From assembly GCA_021784715.1 (NCBI GenBank), contig JAJYHP010000068.1:1-11371 (forward strand): a stretch of DNA of 11,371 nt, written 5' to 3'. Each line of letters starts with the position of its first letter. Positions within the stretch are counted from its first letter, which is position 1. The position numbers and the translations under genes are program-made. Shown piece after piece: positions 1 through 7,828 of the stretch. The notes under the pieces are model-generated. The model had not been told where the DNA came from. It did not search any database and was given only the letters and a program-made list of their open reading frames with translations. Source of the stretch: a bacterium. Its GTDB lineage: Bacteria > Eremiobacterota > Eremiobacteria > Baltobacterales > Baltobacteraceae.

Positions 1-3000
1 CCACCCAGGAAGGGAGCGCGGTCGTCCTCGTTCGTTTCAAGCTCGGTACCAATCTCGACATCGCCGCGATCGACGTGCAGCGGCGCGTCGATACCGCGCG
101 CGTCTACATGCCTGCGGATATGGACCCGCCCTCGGTGCAACGGAACGGCGCCTCGCAACCGTTGCTCGATCTCGCGCTGAGCTCGTCGACGCTCTCGCCG
201 ATGCAACTCGCCGATCTTACGACGAATCAAATCGAGCCGATGCTGCAAGAGATTCCCAACGTCCAGACCGTCGACGTCTACGGCCTCGCGACGCGGCAGT
301 TCAACGTTCGTCCGAATCCCGCAGCGCTCGACGGGCTCGGCGCGACGCTCGGCGACGTATTCAATGCGGTATCGGGAAATAACGCGAATCTCCCCGGCGG
401 CCTTTTAGAACAGCCGACGCGCGAGGCGACCGTCTCGATCCGCTCGGGCATCGAGAGCGCGAGCGATATCGCGGATATCCCGCTCGTCGTTCCCGGCGTC
501 GGCAATCGCAACCTTCGCGTCGGCGACGTCGCGACGGTCGACGACGGGCATATCGAGATGCGCTCGATCTCGCACTACAACGGGCAGCCCCGCCTCTACG
601 TCAGTTTGGGGCGAGCGATCGGCGCCGACGAAATTACGACCACGCAGGTCGCGCGGGCGCATATTAAGGAAATCGAGAAGCAATTCCCGCAGGTAACCTT
701 CCACGAGATCGACGCTCCCGCTGATTTCACCCAAAAGTCGCTGGTCGGCGTCTGGCAGTCCCTCTTCGAAGGCGTCGTGCTCACCGCCATCGTGATGATG
801 CTCTTCCTTCACGCATGGAGGAACGCCGCCGTCGTCATGATCTCGATTCCAACGTCGATCCTCTCGACGTTCGTGCTGATGAACGCCTTCGGCTTCCATA
901 TCGATAGTATGTCGATGATGGGTTTGGCCTTGATCATCGGCATCTTGGTCGATGATTCTATCGTCGTCTTGGAAAATATCACGCGACACCGCGAGATGGG
1001 GAAGGATTCTCACGCGGCCGCCATCGACGGGCGTACGGAGATCGGCGGAGCGGCGATCGCCATTACGATGGTGGACGTCGTCGTTTTTCTTCCGATTGCG
1101 TTTCTGCCCGGCATCGTCGGCGCCTATCTCAAAGAGTACGCTGCGGTCGTGGTGATCGCCACGCTATTTTCACTGCTCGTCTCCTTCACGCTCACGCCGA
1201 TGCTCGCGGCGTTCTGGAGCGTGAAGAAGATAGAAAAAGAACCGCCGCGATGGCTCGCGGCGCTCGACACGCGGCGCGCGCACCTCTCGGTCTTTTTCGC
1301 CGCGGTACTGCTCTTTGCGTTAGGAGCGATCTTCCGCGCGACGATCCTCAACGTCTTCGGGGTCTTCGCGCTCGCGCTCTTGCTGCTCAATTTGTTCGTC
1401 CATCGCTATGCGGCGGTGCTCGATCTCTATCGCACGCGCCTCCTCCCGGCGGCGTTACGGCACGGAAGTTTCGTCGCCTTCGTCTGCGCGGTGTTGTTGG
1501 TAAACGCGCTCTCGTTGGTCGGAAGCGGGAAGAACGCGATCGGCATCGATGCGATCGTCCTACTCGGTACGTTGGCCGTCTACGGCTATGCCGCGATCCT
1601 TCGTCGGCGCGCCTCGCTGCGGCCGTGGATGCGCGGCATCGCATCGTTGGGATCGCATCGGCCGACCGCGATCGCCACGCTGGTCATTCCGCCGGTGCTC
1701 GCCGTGCTGATGGTCGCGCTCGGTGGGATCAACTTCGATTTCGTGCCGGCGGAGCAGACCGGGCACATTCGCATGACGCTCGCGTACGCGCCGGGGACGC
1801 CGATCGCCGTGACGGCGAAGGGCGTCGATGCGATCGAAAAGGCCATCATGAAACTCCCGGGCGTCAAATCGGTGAGTTCGACGGTCGGTCGCATGCCTTC
1901 GGGTTGGGGCTCGCTGACCGGAGGGAACTACGCGCAGCTCGACGCCAACATGCATGCCGCCGATCGCGGCGATACCAACGCGACGATCGCCAAAATTCGC
2001 CGGTTCGCCGCGCTCGCGCCGGGCGGTGATTTTCAAGTCGCCGGCGATACGGGCGGCGGGAGCGGTCAACCGATTTTCTATGCGGTGCAGGGCCCCGATA
2101 ACGAGATCGATGCCGCCGCCGAAAAAGTCGCCAACGTCCTTCGCGAGACGAAGGGTTCGGTGAACGTGCAGACCTCCGCGGAGGTTGCGGCACCCGAACT
2201 ACGCGTGGCGATCGAACGCGGGAAGGCGATTCTTCTCGGCGTCTCCCCGGCGGCGGCCGCCGAGGCGGCGCGCTTGGCGATCGCCGGTGCGGTCGCGACG
2301 CGAGTTCGTACGCCCAACGGGCTGATCGACGTGTACGTGCAGTTTCCGAAAGCCGATCGCCGTACGCTCGCGCAACTCGAAAACGTGAAAGTGCGCGCAT
2401 CGGACGGAACCCTCGTTCCACTCGGTGACGTCGCGCGTTTCCGTTGGGAAAAAGCGCCGACGAAAATCGAACGGTACGATCGGCAACGCGTCGTCAACGT
2501 CCTGGGCGACGTCCTCCCCGGCTACGCGCTCGGCGCGGTGGTCGCGCCGTTGGAGAAGAAATTACGGGAGCCGGGATTCTTGCCCGCGGGAGTGCATCTC
2601 AAGGCGCAGGGAGACACGCAGTTTCTCTCCGAAACGCTGGTCAATATGGGCATCGCTCTCCTGACGTCGTTCGGGCTCGTCTACCTGCTGATGGTCATTC
2701 TGTACGGGAACCTCCTCGAACCGCTCATCGTCATGTTCTCGGTTCCCGTCGCGATCGTCGGCGCGCTGATGCTGCTCGCGTTCATGGGGCACCTCCCCGG
2801 CGAGCTCGGTCAGTCGCTCAATATCATCTCGATGCTGGGAATCGTCATGCTCTTCGGGCTCGTTGCGAAGAACGGGATTCTTTTGGTCGACTATTCCAAC
2901 ACGCTCTGCAAGCGCGGCATGCGCGTTCGCGAAGCGGTGCTCGAGGCCGCCGCTACGCGCTTCCGCCCGATTCTGATGACGACGGCGGCGATGATCTTCG

Positions 3001-3209
3001 GCATGTTGCCGCTGGCGTTGGGCTTCGCCGAAGGCGCGGAGTGGCGCCAAGCGATGGGAACCGTCATCATCGGCGGGCTACTCTCCTCGCTCGTATTGAC
3101 GCTCTTCTTGGTGCCGATGATCTATAACACCTGGATGGGCGCGCTCGAACGACGCGCGGATCGACGTGCGGTGCGCGCCGAACTCTCGCCGGTGGGTGCG
3201 ACGCATTAA
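1..3209 (+). CDS. RND-family (HAE1/AcrB-like) efflux permease, 5'-truncated
   Basis: Inner-membrane proton-driven pump subunit that would work with a periplasmic adaptor and an outer-membrane channel; neither is in the window. The reading frame is open from base 3, and in-frame residues before the first ATG at base 75 (EGSAVVLVRFKLGTNLD) match the RND porter domain, so that ATG is internal. Roughly 90 N-terminal residues including TM1 are missing. The TM4 proton-relay pair Asp-Asp (LVDDSIVV) is at 951-956. The TM10 Lys (GLVAKNGILLVDY) is at 2868-2870, followed by the conserved FRPILMTT stretch, so the pump looks functional. About 1068 residues are visible, already longer than a typical complete RND protein. 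The excess lies between TM6 and TM7 (about 1284-1605), where about four additional hydrophobic segments sit. Substrate cannot be read from sequence. The stop overlaps the next gene. Family assignment is very secure. Confidence 0.96.
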   Translation, partial: TQEGSAVVLVRFKLGTNLDIAAIDVQRRVDTARVYMPADMDPPSVQRNGASQPLLDLALSSSTLSPMQLADLTTNQIEPMLQEIPNVQTVDVYGLATRQFNVRPNPAALDGLGATLGDVFNAVSGNNANLPGGLLEQPTREATVSIRSGIESASDIADIPLVVPGVGNRNLRVGDVATVDDGHIEMRSISHYNGQPRLYVSLGRAIGADEITTTQVARAHIKEIEKQFPQVTFHEIDAPADFTQKSLVGVWQSLFEGVVLTAIVMMLFLHAWRNAAVVMISIPTSILSTFVLMNAFGFHIDSMSMMGLALIIGILVDDSIVVLENITRHREMGKDSHAAAIDGRTEIGGAAIAITMVDVVVFLPIAFLPGIVGAYLKEYAAVVVIATLFSLLVSFTLTPMLAAFWSVKKIEKEPPRWLAALDTRRAHLSVFFAAVLLFALGAIFRATILNVFGVFALALLLLNLFVHRYAAVLDLYRTRLLPAALRHGSFVAFVCAVLLVNALSLVGSGKNAIGIDAIVLLGTLAVYGYAAILRRRASLRPWMRGIASLGSHRPTAIATLVIPPVLAVLMVALGGINFDFVPAEQTGHIRMTLAYAPGTPIAVTAKGVDAIEKAIMKLPGVKSVSSTVGRMPSGWGSLTGGNYAQLDANMHAADRGDTNATIAKIRRFAALAPGGDFQVAGDTGGGSGQPIFYAVQGPDNEIDAAAEKVANVLRETKGSVNVQTSAEVAAPELRVAIERGKAILLGVSPAAAAEAARLAIAGAVATRVRTPNGLIDVYVQFPKADRRTLAQLENVKVRASDGTLVPLGDVARFRWEKAPTKIERYDRQRVVNVLGDVLPGYALGAVVAPLEKKLREPGFLPAGVHLKAQGDTQFLSETLVNMGIALLTSFGLVYLLMVILYGNLLEPLIVMFSVPVAIVGALMLLAFMGHLPGELGQSLNIISMLGIVMLFGLVAKNGILLVDYSNTLCKRGMRVREAVLEAAATRFRPILMTTAAMIFGMLPLALGFAEGAEWRQAMGTVIIGGLLSSLVLTLFLVPMIYNTWMGALERRADRRAVRAELSPVGATH

Positions 3210-3963
3210 CGGCCGTTCGGTTCTCGTCACGGGAGCGGCCTCCGGGCTCGCCGCCGGCATCGCGGCCGGGCTCGCCGAGGATGGATTCGAACGCGTTGCG
3301 ATTACCTGGCGCGAGAGTTCTCCCGAGCAAACGCTCGCTCGCATTCGTACCGCGGGGGCGCGCGCGAGTGCGACGCGCATCGATTTTCTCGCCGAGAGCG
3401 CGACGATCGAACGAAGCCTCGCCGAGTGCGTGCGCGAGCACGGCCCGTTCGATACCCTCGTGCACGCCGTCGGTCCGTTGCGCTTCGGGGCTTTGGAGTG
3501 CGCCGACGAGGACGGATACCGAGCGATGTTCGACGGCAACGTACGGAGCGCGTGGCTTGCGGCGAGGGCGGTCCTTCCCGGAATGCGCGCGGCGGGGTTC
3601 GGAAGGATCGTCGCCTTCGGGATGAACGGTTCCGCGCTCGCGGCCGCCGCTCCCGGGCTCGGCATGCACGCGGCGGCGAAGAGCGCGTTGATATCGCTGC
3701 TCCGTACGCTCGCCGCCGAGGTCGCCGGTAGCGGAATCACCGTCAATGCCATCGAGCCGGGAGACGTACGCAATAAAGCGCTCCCTCGTGCCGACGCGCT
3801 CCGAACTCCGGCCGAAAACCCGGTCGGTCGCGCAGGTTCGTTCGAGGACGTGCTCGACGCGGTTCGCTTTTTCGTCGCACCGGAACGCGATTTCATCACC
3901 GGCGTCGTTCTGCCGGTGACCGGGGGGCTCCAAGGCCCCTTCGAGCGAAAGCCTCAGCGATGA
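3196..3963 (+). CDS. SDR-family (FabG-like) oxidoreductase with atypical active site
   Basis: Classical-type short-chain dehydrogenase/reductase of 255 residues, presumed cytosolic, substrate unknown. The N-terminal Rossmann motif is TGAASGLA (TGxxxGx form), followed by HAVG in place of the usual NNAG and FDGNVRS carrying the conserved Asn. The C-terminal half has GITVNAIEPGDV and VLPVTGG, as in FabG-like enzymes. The active-site Ser is probably Ser146 and the Lys is Lys162, but the YxxxK Tyr is replaced by His158 (CAC at 3667-3669, one base from TAC). Arg just after beta-2 (ITWRES) hints at NADP(H), which is tentative. I chose the GTG at 3196 because it puts the usual few residues before the Rossmann strand; a GTG at 3166 in the same frame would add ten residues. 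The gene overlaps the RND gene by 14 bp and the next gene by 4 bp (ATGA), so translation is probably coupled. Confidence 0.9.
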   Translation: MRRINGRSVLVTGAASGLAAGIAAGLAEDGFERVAITWRESSPEQTLARIRTAGARASATRIDFLAESATIERSLAECVREHGPFDTLVHAVGPLRFGALECADEDGYRAMFDGNVRSAWLAARAVLPGMRAAGFGRIVAFGMNGSALAAAAPGLGMHAAAKSALISLLRTLAAEVAGSGITVNAIEPGDVRNKALPRADALRTPAENPVGRAGSFEDVLDAVRFFVAPERDFITGVVLPVTGGLQGPFERKPQR

Positions 3964-6524
3964 AATTCGCACAGCGCATTGAGGACGCTCACCGTGCCTT
4001 TGCCCTGCCGGGCGCCCGCGATCGATACGGTCCCGATAAAACCGTCGAGGTCGAAGAGATCGTCCTCACGCTCGAACCGCGATTGGCGGAGCGCGTGCTC
4101 GACGGCGTCTGCACGACGCGCCTTCGCGCGCTCGACGAACCCGTCGAGCGGCTCGCATTCGATGCCGTCGATCTCGCCGTCTCGTCGGTAACGCGCGACG
4201 GGCAGCCGCAACGCTTTCAAACGCGCGACGGCCATTTGGAGATCGCGTTCGAACCGGCGCTGCTCGCCGGCGCACGCTCGGAAGTGAGCGTCGTCTATCG
4301 CGTTACGAACCCGCGAGCCGGGCTTTTTTTTATTGCCCCGAGCGCGGACTATCCGCAAAAGATCGCCCATTGTTGGACGCAGAGTCAAGACGAAAACGCG
4401 CGTTACTGGTTCCCCTGTCTCGATTATCCGCATTCCAAGCAGCCGACCGAGACGACGGTCGTCGTCGATCGCGGCCTCTTCGCGCTTGCGAACGGCGCCT
4501 TAGTCGAGCGGCGCGATGAAGGGGAGAAGAGCCTCTTTCGCTACCGTCAGGAAATCCAACATAGCACCTATCTCATGACGATGGTCGCAGGGCCCTTCGA
4601 CGAGATCGACCTCGGGGTCGCGGGCGAGCGGAAGGTGCCGGTGTTGTTGTACGCGTTGCCGGGGCGCGCCGAGGACGCGCGACGCGCGTTCGGAAAGACG
4701 CCGGCGATGATCGACCTCTTCGAAGAGCGGATCGGCACGCCGTATCCCTACGCGCGCTATTCGCAGATCGCCGTGAGCGATTTCATTTTCGGCGGCATGG
4801 AGAACACCTCGGCGACGACGCAGACCGACCGCGTCCTCCACGACGAACGCGCCGCGATCGACTATTCGGCGGATTACCTCGCCGCGCACGAACTCGCGCA
4901 TCAATGGTTCGGCGATTTGTTGACGTGCCGCGATTGGGCGCACGCCTGGCTGAACGAAGGCTTCGCGACGTTTTTCGAAGGGGTGTGGTTCGAACGGGAT
5001 CTCGGATACGACGAATACCTCTACCACCACCTCGGTTGCCTCTCGCATTATTTTGAAGAAGACGCGACGCGATATCGCCGCCCGATCGTCTGCAATCGTT
5101 TTCGCGATCCGATCGAGCTCTTCGATCGTCACCTCTACGAAAAGGGCGCCGCCGTCCTCCACATGTTGCGCCGCGATCTCGGCGAGGCGCGCTTCTGGCG
5201 CTCGATCCGGCATTACGTCGCGCAGAACGCTCAACGCAACGTAGAGACGATCGATCTCGTGCGCGCCATCGAAGAGAGTACCGGGCGGAACATGCGCGGT
5301 TTCTTCGATCGATGGGTGATGAAAGCCGGGCATCCGGAACTGAAGATCGCCGCGCGTTGGGATGAGAAGCGTTCGGCGCTGACCGTGGAAGTCGATCAAG
5401 AGCAAGCCGTTGACGACGAGCACCCGCCGTTCCCATTCGATCTGCTCGTCGGCATCTGCGAGGAGCGACCCAACAGAGTTCTCCGCGACGTCGGAGTGGA
5501 GCCGATCGCCGGCGAGCGGCGTTTGACGCTTCGGGTGGAGCGGCGGAACGAACGGTTCGTCGTTCCGTGCGAACGCGAACCAAAACTGATTCGTATCGAT
5601 CCCGGAGCCGGGATCCTCGGGCGCGTACGCTTTGCCTTAGGCGCGAGTGCGGCGGCGAGCGTTCTCGCGAGCGATCCCGATCCGATCGCGCGTATTCGAG
5701 CGGCCGACGAACTCGTGCGCGACGAAAGCCTCGCCGCGCGACGCGCGCTCGCCGAAGCCTTCGAACGCGAACCGTTCTGGGGCGTGCTCGCCGAAACGTC
5801 GCGGATGTTGGGGGCGAGCCGCGCGCCGTGGGCGCGGGATGTTCTGCTCGCGGCGCTCGCGCACGCGCACCCGAAAGTGCGCCGAGCGGTCGCCGACGCG
5901 TTGGGAAGCTGGCGTGAATCCGCGGTCGCCGATGCCTTAATCGCTCGCGCTCGGGAGGACGCATCCTATTTCGTCTGCGCCGCTTCGGCGCACGCACTTG
6001 GGAAGACGCGCGATCCGCGCGCGCTCGAAGTGTTGGTAACGCTCCGCGAGCGGCGCAGTTGGAACGGCACCATCGAAGCCGGCGCCGTACGCGGTCTGGC
6101 GGAACTCGCCGACGAGCGCGCGTTCGAACCGGTCCTCGCGGCGAGCGCTCCGGGGCACGACGAAGGCTTGCGTCGCGCCGCGGTCGCCGCCTTGGGGCGC
6201 GTTGGTGAGTTGGTGGAAACCAAGCGGGGCGCCGCCGTCGACGCATTGATGGCGCTACTCGACGACGATGCCTTTTTAGTGCAACTCGCCGCGATCTCCG
6301 CGCTGGAGGGCTTGGGAGACGCGCGCGCGCTCGGGGCGCTCGATCGCTTGGCGCGAAGCGCGCACGACGGACGCGCGCGCCGCGATGCCGCCGAGGCGGC
6401 GATGGCGATCCGCGAGGGGCTCCGCGTTCCGACGCAGGTGGTGCATTTACGCGAAGATATCGACCGGTTGCGTGAAGAGCAGAAGAAGATCGCCGAGCGA
6501 ATCGCGGCACTCGAGACTCCGTAA
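3960..6524 (+). CDS. M1-family zinc aminopeptidase with C-terminal HEAT repeats
   Basis: Metallo-aminopeptidase of 854 residues, predicted to remove N-terminal residues from peptides. No signal peptide is visible, so it is probably cytosolic. The substrate-anchoring motif GGMEN is at 278-282. The zinc site HELAH is at 310-314, with the second-helix Glu at 333 (NEGFA), the correct HExxH-x18-E spacing. The transition-state Tyr is probably Tyr393 (LYEKGA). The order is N-terminal beta domain (about 25-200), thermolysin-like catalytic domain (about 210-450), a beta-sandwich (about 455-560), then HEAT-like helical repeats (about 571-826) and a terminal charged coiled coil (about 830-852, LREDIDRLREEQKKIAERI). 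The HEAT tail stands where PepN and ERAP enzymes carry their own helical domain. The ATG overlaps the SDR stop as ATGA with no strong Shine-Dalgarno sequence, suggesting coupled translation. A run of eight T lies in frame at 4324-4331. Confidence 0.95.
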   Translation: MKFAQRIEDAHRAFALPGARDRYGPDKTVEVEEIVLTLEPRLAERVLDGVCTTRLRALDEPVERLAFDAVDLAVSSVTRDGQPQRFQTRDGHLEIAFEPALLAGARSEVSVVYRVTNPRAGLFFIAPSADYPQKIAHCWTQSQDENARYWFPCLDYPHSKQPTETTVVVDRGLFALANGALVERRDEGEKSLFRYRQEIQHSTYLMTMVAGPFDEIDLGVAGERKVPVLLYALPGRAEDARRAFGKTPAMIDLFEERIGTPYPYARYSQIAVSDFIFGGMENTSATTQTDRVLHDERAAIDYSADYLAAHELAHQWFGDLLTCRDWAHAWLNEGFATFFEGVWFERDLGYDEYLYHHLGCLSHYFEEDATRYRRPIVCNRFRDPIELFDRHLYEKGAAVLHMLRRDLGEARFWRSIRHYVAQNAQRNVETIDLVRAIEESTGRNMRGFFDRWVMKAGHPELKIAARWDEKRSALTVEVDQEQAVDDEHPPFPFDLLVGICEERPNRVLRDVGVEPIAGERRLTLRVERRNERFVVPCEREPKLIRIDPGAGILGRVRFALGASAAASVLASDPDPIARIRAADELVRDESLAARRALAEAFEREPFWGVLAETSRMLGASRAPWARDVLLAALAHAHPKVRRAVADALGSWRESAVADALIARAREDASYFVCAASAHALGKTRDPRALEVLVTLRERRSWNGTIEAGAVRGLAELADERAFEPVLAASAPGHDEGLRRAAVAALGRVGELVETKRGAAVDALMALLDDDAFLVQLAAISALEGLGDARALGALDRLARSAHDGRARRDAAEAAMAIREGLRVPTQVVHLREDIDRLREEQKKIAERIAALETP
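4310..4331 (+). other. Short GC hairpin followed by T8 inside the aminopeptidase gene
   Basis: CCCG (4310-4313), a five-base loop and CGGG (4319-4322), then one C and eight consecutive T (4324-4331). This resembles a minimal intrinsic terminator or a slippage site within a GC-rich coding sequence. The stem is only 4 bp, and a competing GGGC/GCCC pairing (4320-4323 with 4335-4338) is possible. It may simply encode Leu-Phe-Phe. Activity is not established. Confidence 0.25.
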
Positions 6525-6528
6525 GCGC

Positions 6529-7821
6529 GTGGCGATCGTCGCGACGCTGCTCTTCGCAGCGTACGCGTCGATCGTTATCGCCTTCGGAGGGCATCGCAGG
6601 CTCGTAACGCCGAAAGCCGCACCACTCGACGTCGCACGAGCGACGCCGATACCCGTGCGCCCGCCGGAGCGCTACGTCCGTTGGGGGCGGCGCGCTCGCA
6701 ACGCGATTGCCGGAAAGATTGCGAAACTTTTCGCGCCTTCGCTGCAGGGGGCTCGCCGCTACACGCTGCTCGTCCTCGACGAACGCGGGCGCACGATTTT
6801 TTCCGATCGATCGACCGGCACCGCAGCGCCGGCCTCGGCGCAGAAAATTATCGTCGCCGAGACCGCATTACGCATTCTCGGTCCGAATTTTCGATTCCCG
6901 ACGTTGCTCGTGGCGCGCGCTCCATACCGCAGCACCCATCGCATCGGAACGCTCTGGGCGGTCGGTTCGGGCGACCCGAGCTTGCGCGTGCGCGATCTTC
7001 AAGCCGCGGCGCGTTCGCTGCGTGCATCGGGCGTTCGTTCGGTCGCGCGCATCGCCGTCGATCCGAGCGCGAGTCTCGGCGCCGAGATCAACCCGCACTG
7101 GAACCCGGAGAACGACGGCGCGCCCTATCAGGCGCCGACCTCCGCGCTCTCCGTCGGCGGAAATCTCGTCGATTCGGTTCCGGTGACGCATCCGAACCGA
7201 CACGCCGCCGCCGTGTTGCGTGACGCGCTGGTGCGCGAGGGTATCGCCGTAGGGAAGCGGGTGCTCGTCGAGCCGGCGCCGCTTGCCACCTCGATTTGGT
7301 GGAACCATCGCTCTGCGACGTTGCGCGATCTCGAACGGCACATGTTGGTGCAATCCGATAACCATTACGCCGAGCAGTTGCTTCGCGCCATCGCGCTCCG
7401 CGTCTACGGGCGAGCGAGCGTCGCCGACGGCGTTCGCGTCGAGCGAGCGACGTTGCGACGCATGCGCGTGCCGACGCCCGGGCTCGAATTGCTCGACGGT
7501 TCGGGGCTCAGCCACGGAAATCGCGTTGCCGCGATCACGCTGGCAACCATCCTCCTGCGAACGCGCGGGAGCGGCGCCTACGACTTGGATCCGCTGCTCG
7601 CGCGCGCGGATCTCGACGGTACGCTGCAAGGTATCGATTTTGGCCCCGCCGACGGGCGCGTGCGCGCCAAGACCGGTCACCTCGACGATGCGTCGTCGTT
7701 GGAAGGCTTCGTGCGAACGCGACATCACGGAGAGGTCATTTTTGCGTTTTTGGTTAACGGTTCGCCGGGTGATCCGGACAGATCGATGCGCCGTAGCGTC
7801 GAAGCGCTGTCGTTGATGTAA
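6529..7821 (+). CDS. dacB: D-alanyl-D-alanine carboxypeptidase/endopeptidase, S13 (PBP4/DacB) family
   Basis: Penicillin-binding protein that trims the terminal D-Ala of peptidoglycan peptides and may cleave cross-links. It has 430 residues. All three serine-penicillinase motifs are present: SxxK as PASAQK (Ser103, Lys106), SxN as Ser276-Asp-Asn278, and KTG at 381-383. GSGDPSL and the APTSALSV stretch are also typical of S13. Residues 1-20 form a hydrophobic segment (VAIVATLLFAAYASIVIAF), a signal peptide or membrane anchor, so the enzyme acts outside the cytoplasmic membrane. SxxK to SxN is shorter than in E. coli DacB, and the domain III insertion appears absent, giving a compact form. I chose the GTG at 6529, four bases after the aminopeptidase stop, because it places the hydrophobic segment at the N-terminus. 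The frame stays open upstream to 6385, but those residues are Arg/Ser-rich shadow of the aminopeptidase gene. Confidence 0.93.
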   Translation: MAIVATLLFAAYASIVIAFGGHRRLVTPKAAPLDVARATPIPVRPPERYVRWGRRARNAIAGKIAKLFAPSLQGARRYTLLVLDERGRTIFSDRSTGTAAPASAQKIIVAETALRILGPNFRFPTLLVARAPYRSTHRIGTLWAVGSGDPSLRVRDLQAAARSLRASGVRSVARIAVDPSASLGAEINPHWNPENDGAPYQAPTSALSVGGNLVDSVPVTHPNRHAAAVLRDALVREGIAVGKRVLVEPAPLATSIWWNHRSATLRDLERHMLVQSDNHYAEQLLRAIALRVYGRASVADGVRVERATLRRMRVPTPGLELLDGSGLSHGNRVAAITLATILLRTRGSGAYDLDPLLARADLDGTLQGIDFGPADGRVRAKTGHLDDASSLEGFVRTRHHGEVIFAFLVNGSPGDPDRSMRRSVEALSLM

Positions 7822-7828
7822 GGCGAGA

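Noticed and set aside
1250..2029. Plus-strand open frame inside the RND gene
   Set aside because: Arg/Ala-rich out-of-frame shadow of a gene whose own frame carries conserved RND sequence throughout.
3067..3972. Overlapping minus-strand open frames of about 270-300 codons
   Set aside because: They are mirror frames of the SDR gene with low-complexity Arg/Ala/Ser composition and no domain signature.
6385..6528. Upstream extension of the dacB frame to an ATG at 6385
   Set aside because: The added residues are Arg/Ser-rich shadow of the aminopeptidase coding region. The GTG at 6529 places the hydrophobic signal segment at the N-terminus.
4783..6594. Long open frame (603 codons) on the minus strand
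   Set aside because: It lies wholly antisense to the aminopeptidase and its junction. Its product is extremely Arg/Pro/Ser/Ala-rich with no recognisable motif, as expected from GC-biased codon use. The plus-strand gene has clear catalytic motifs.
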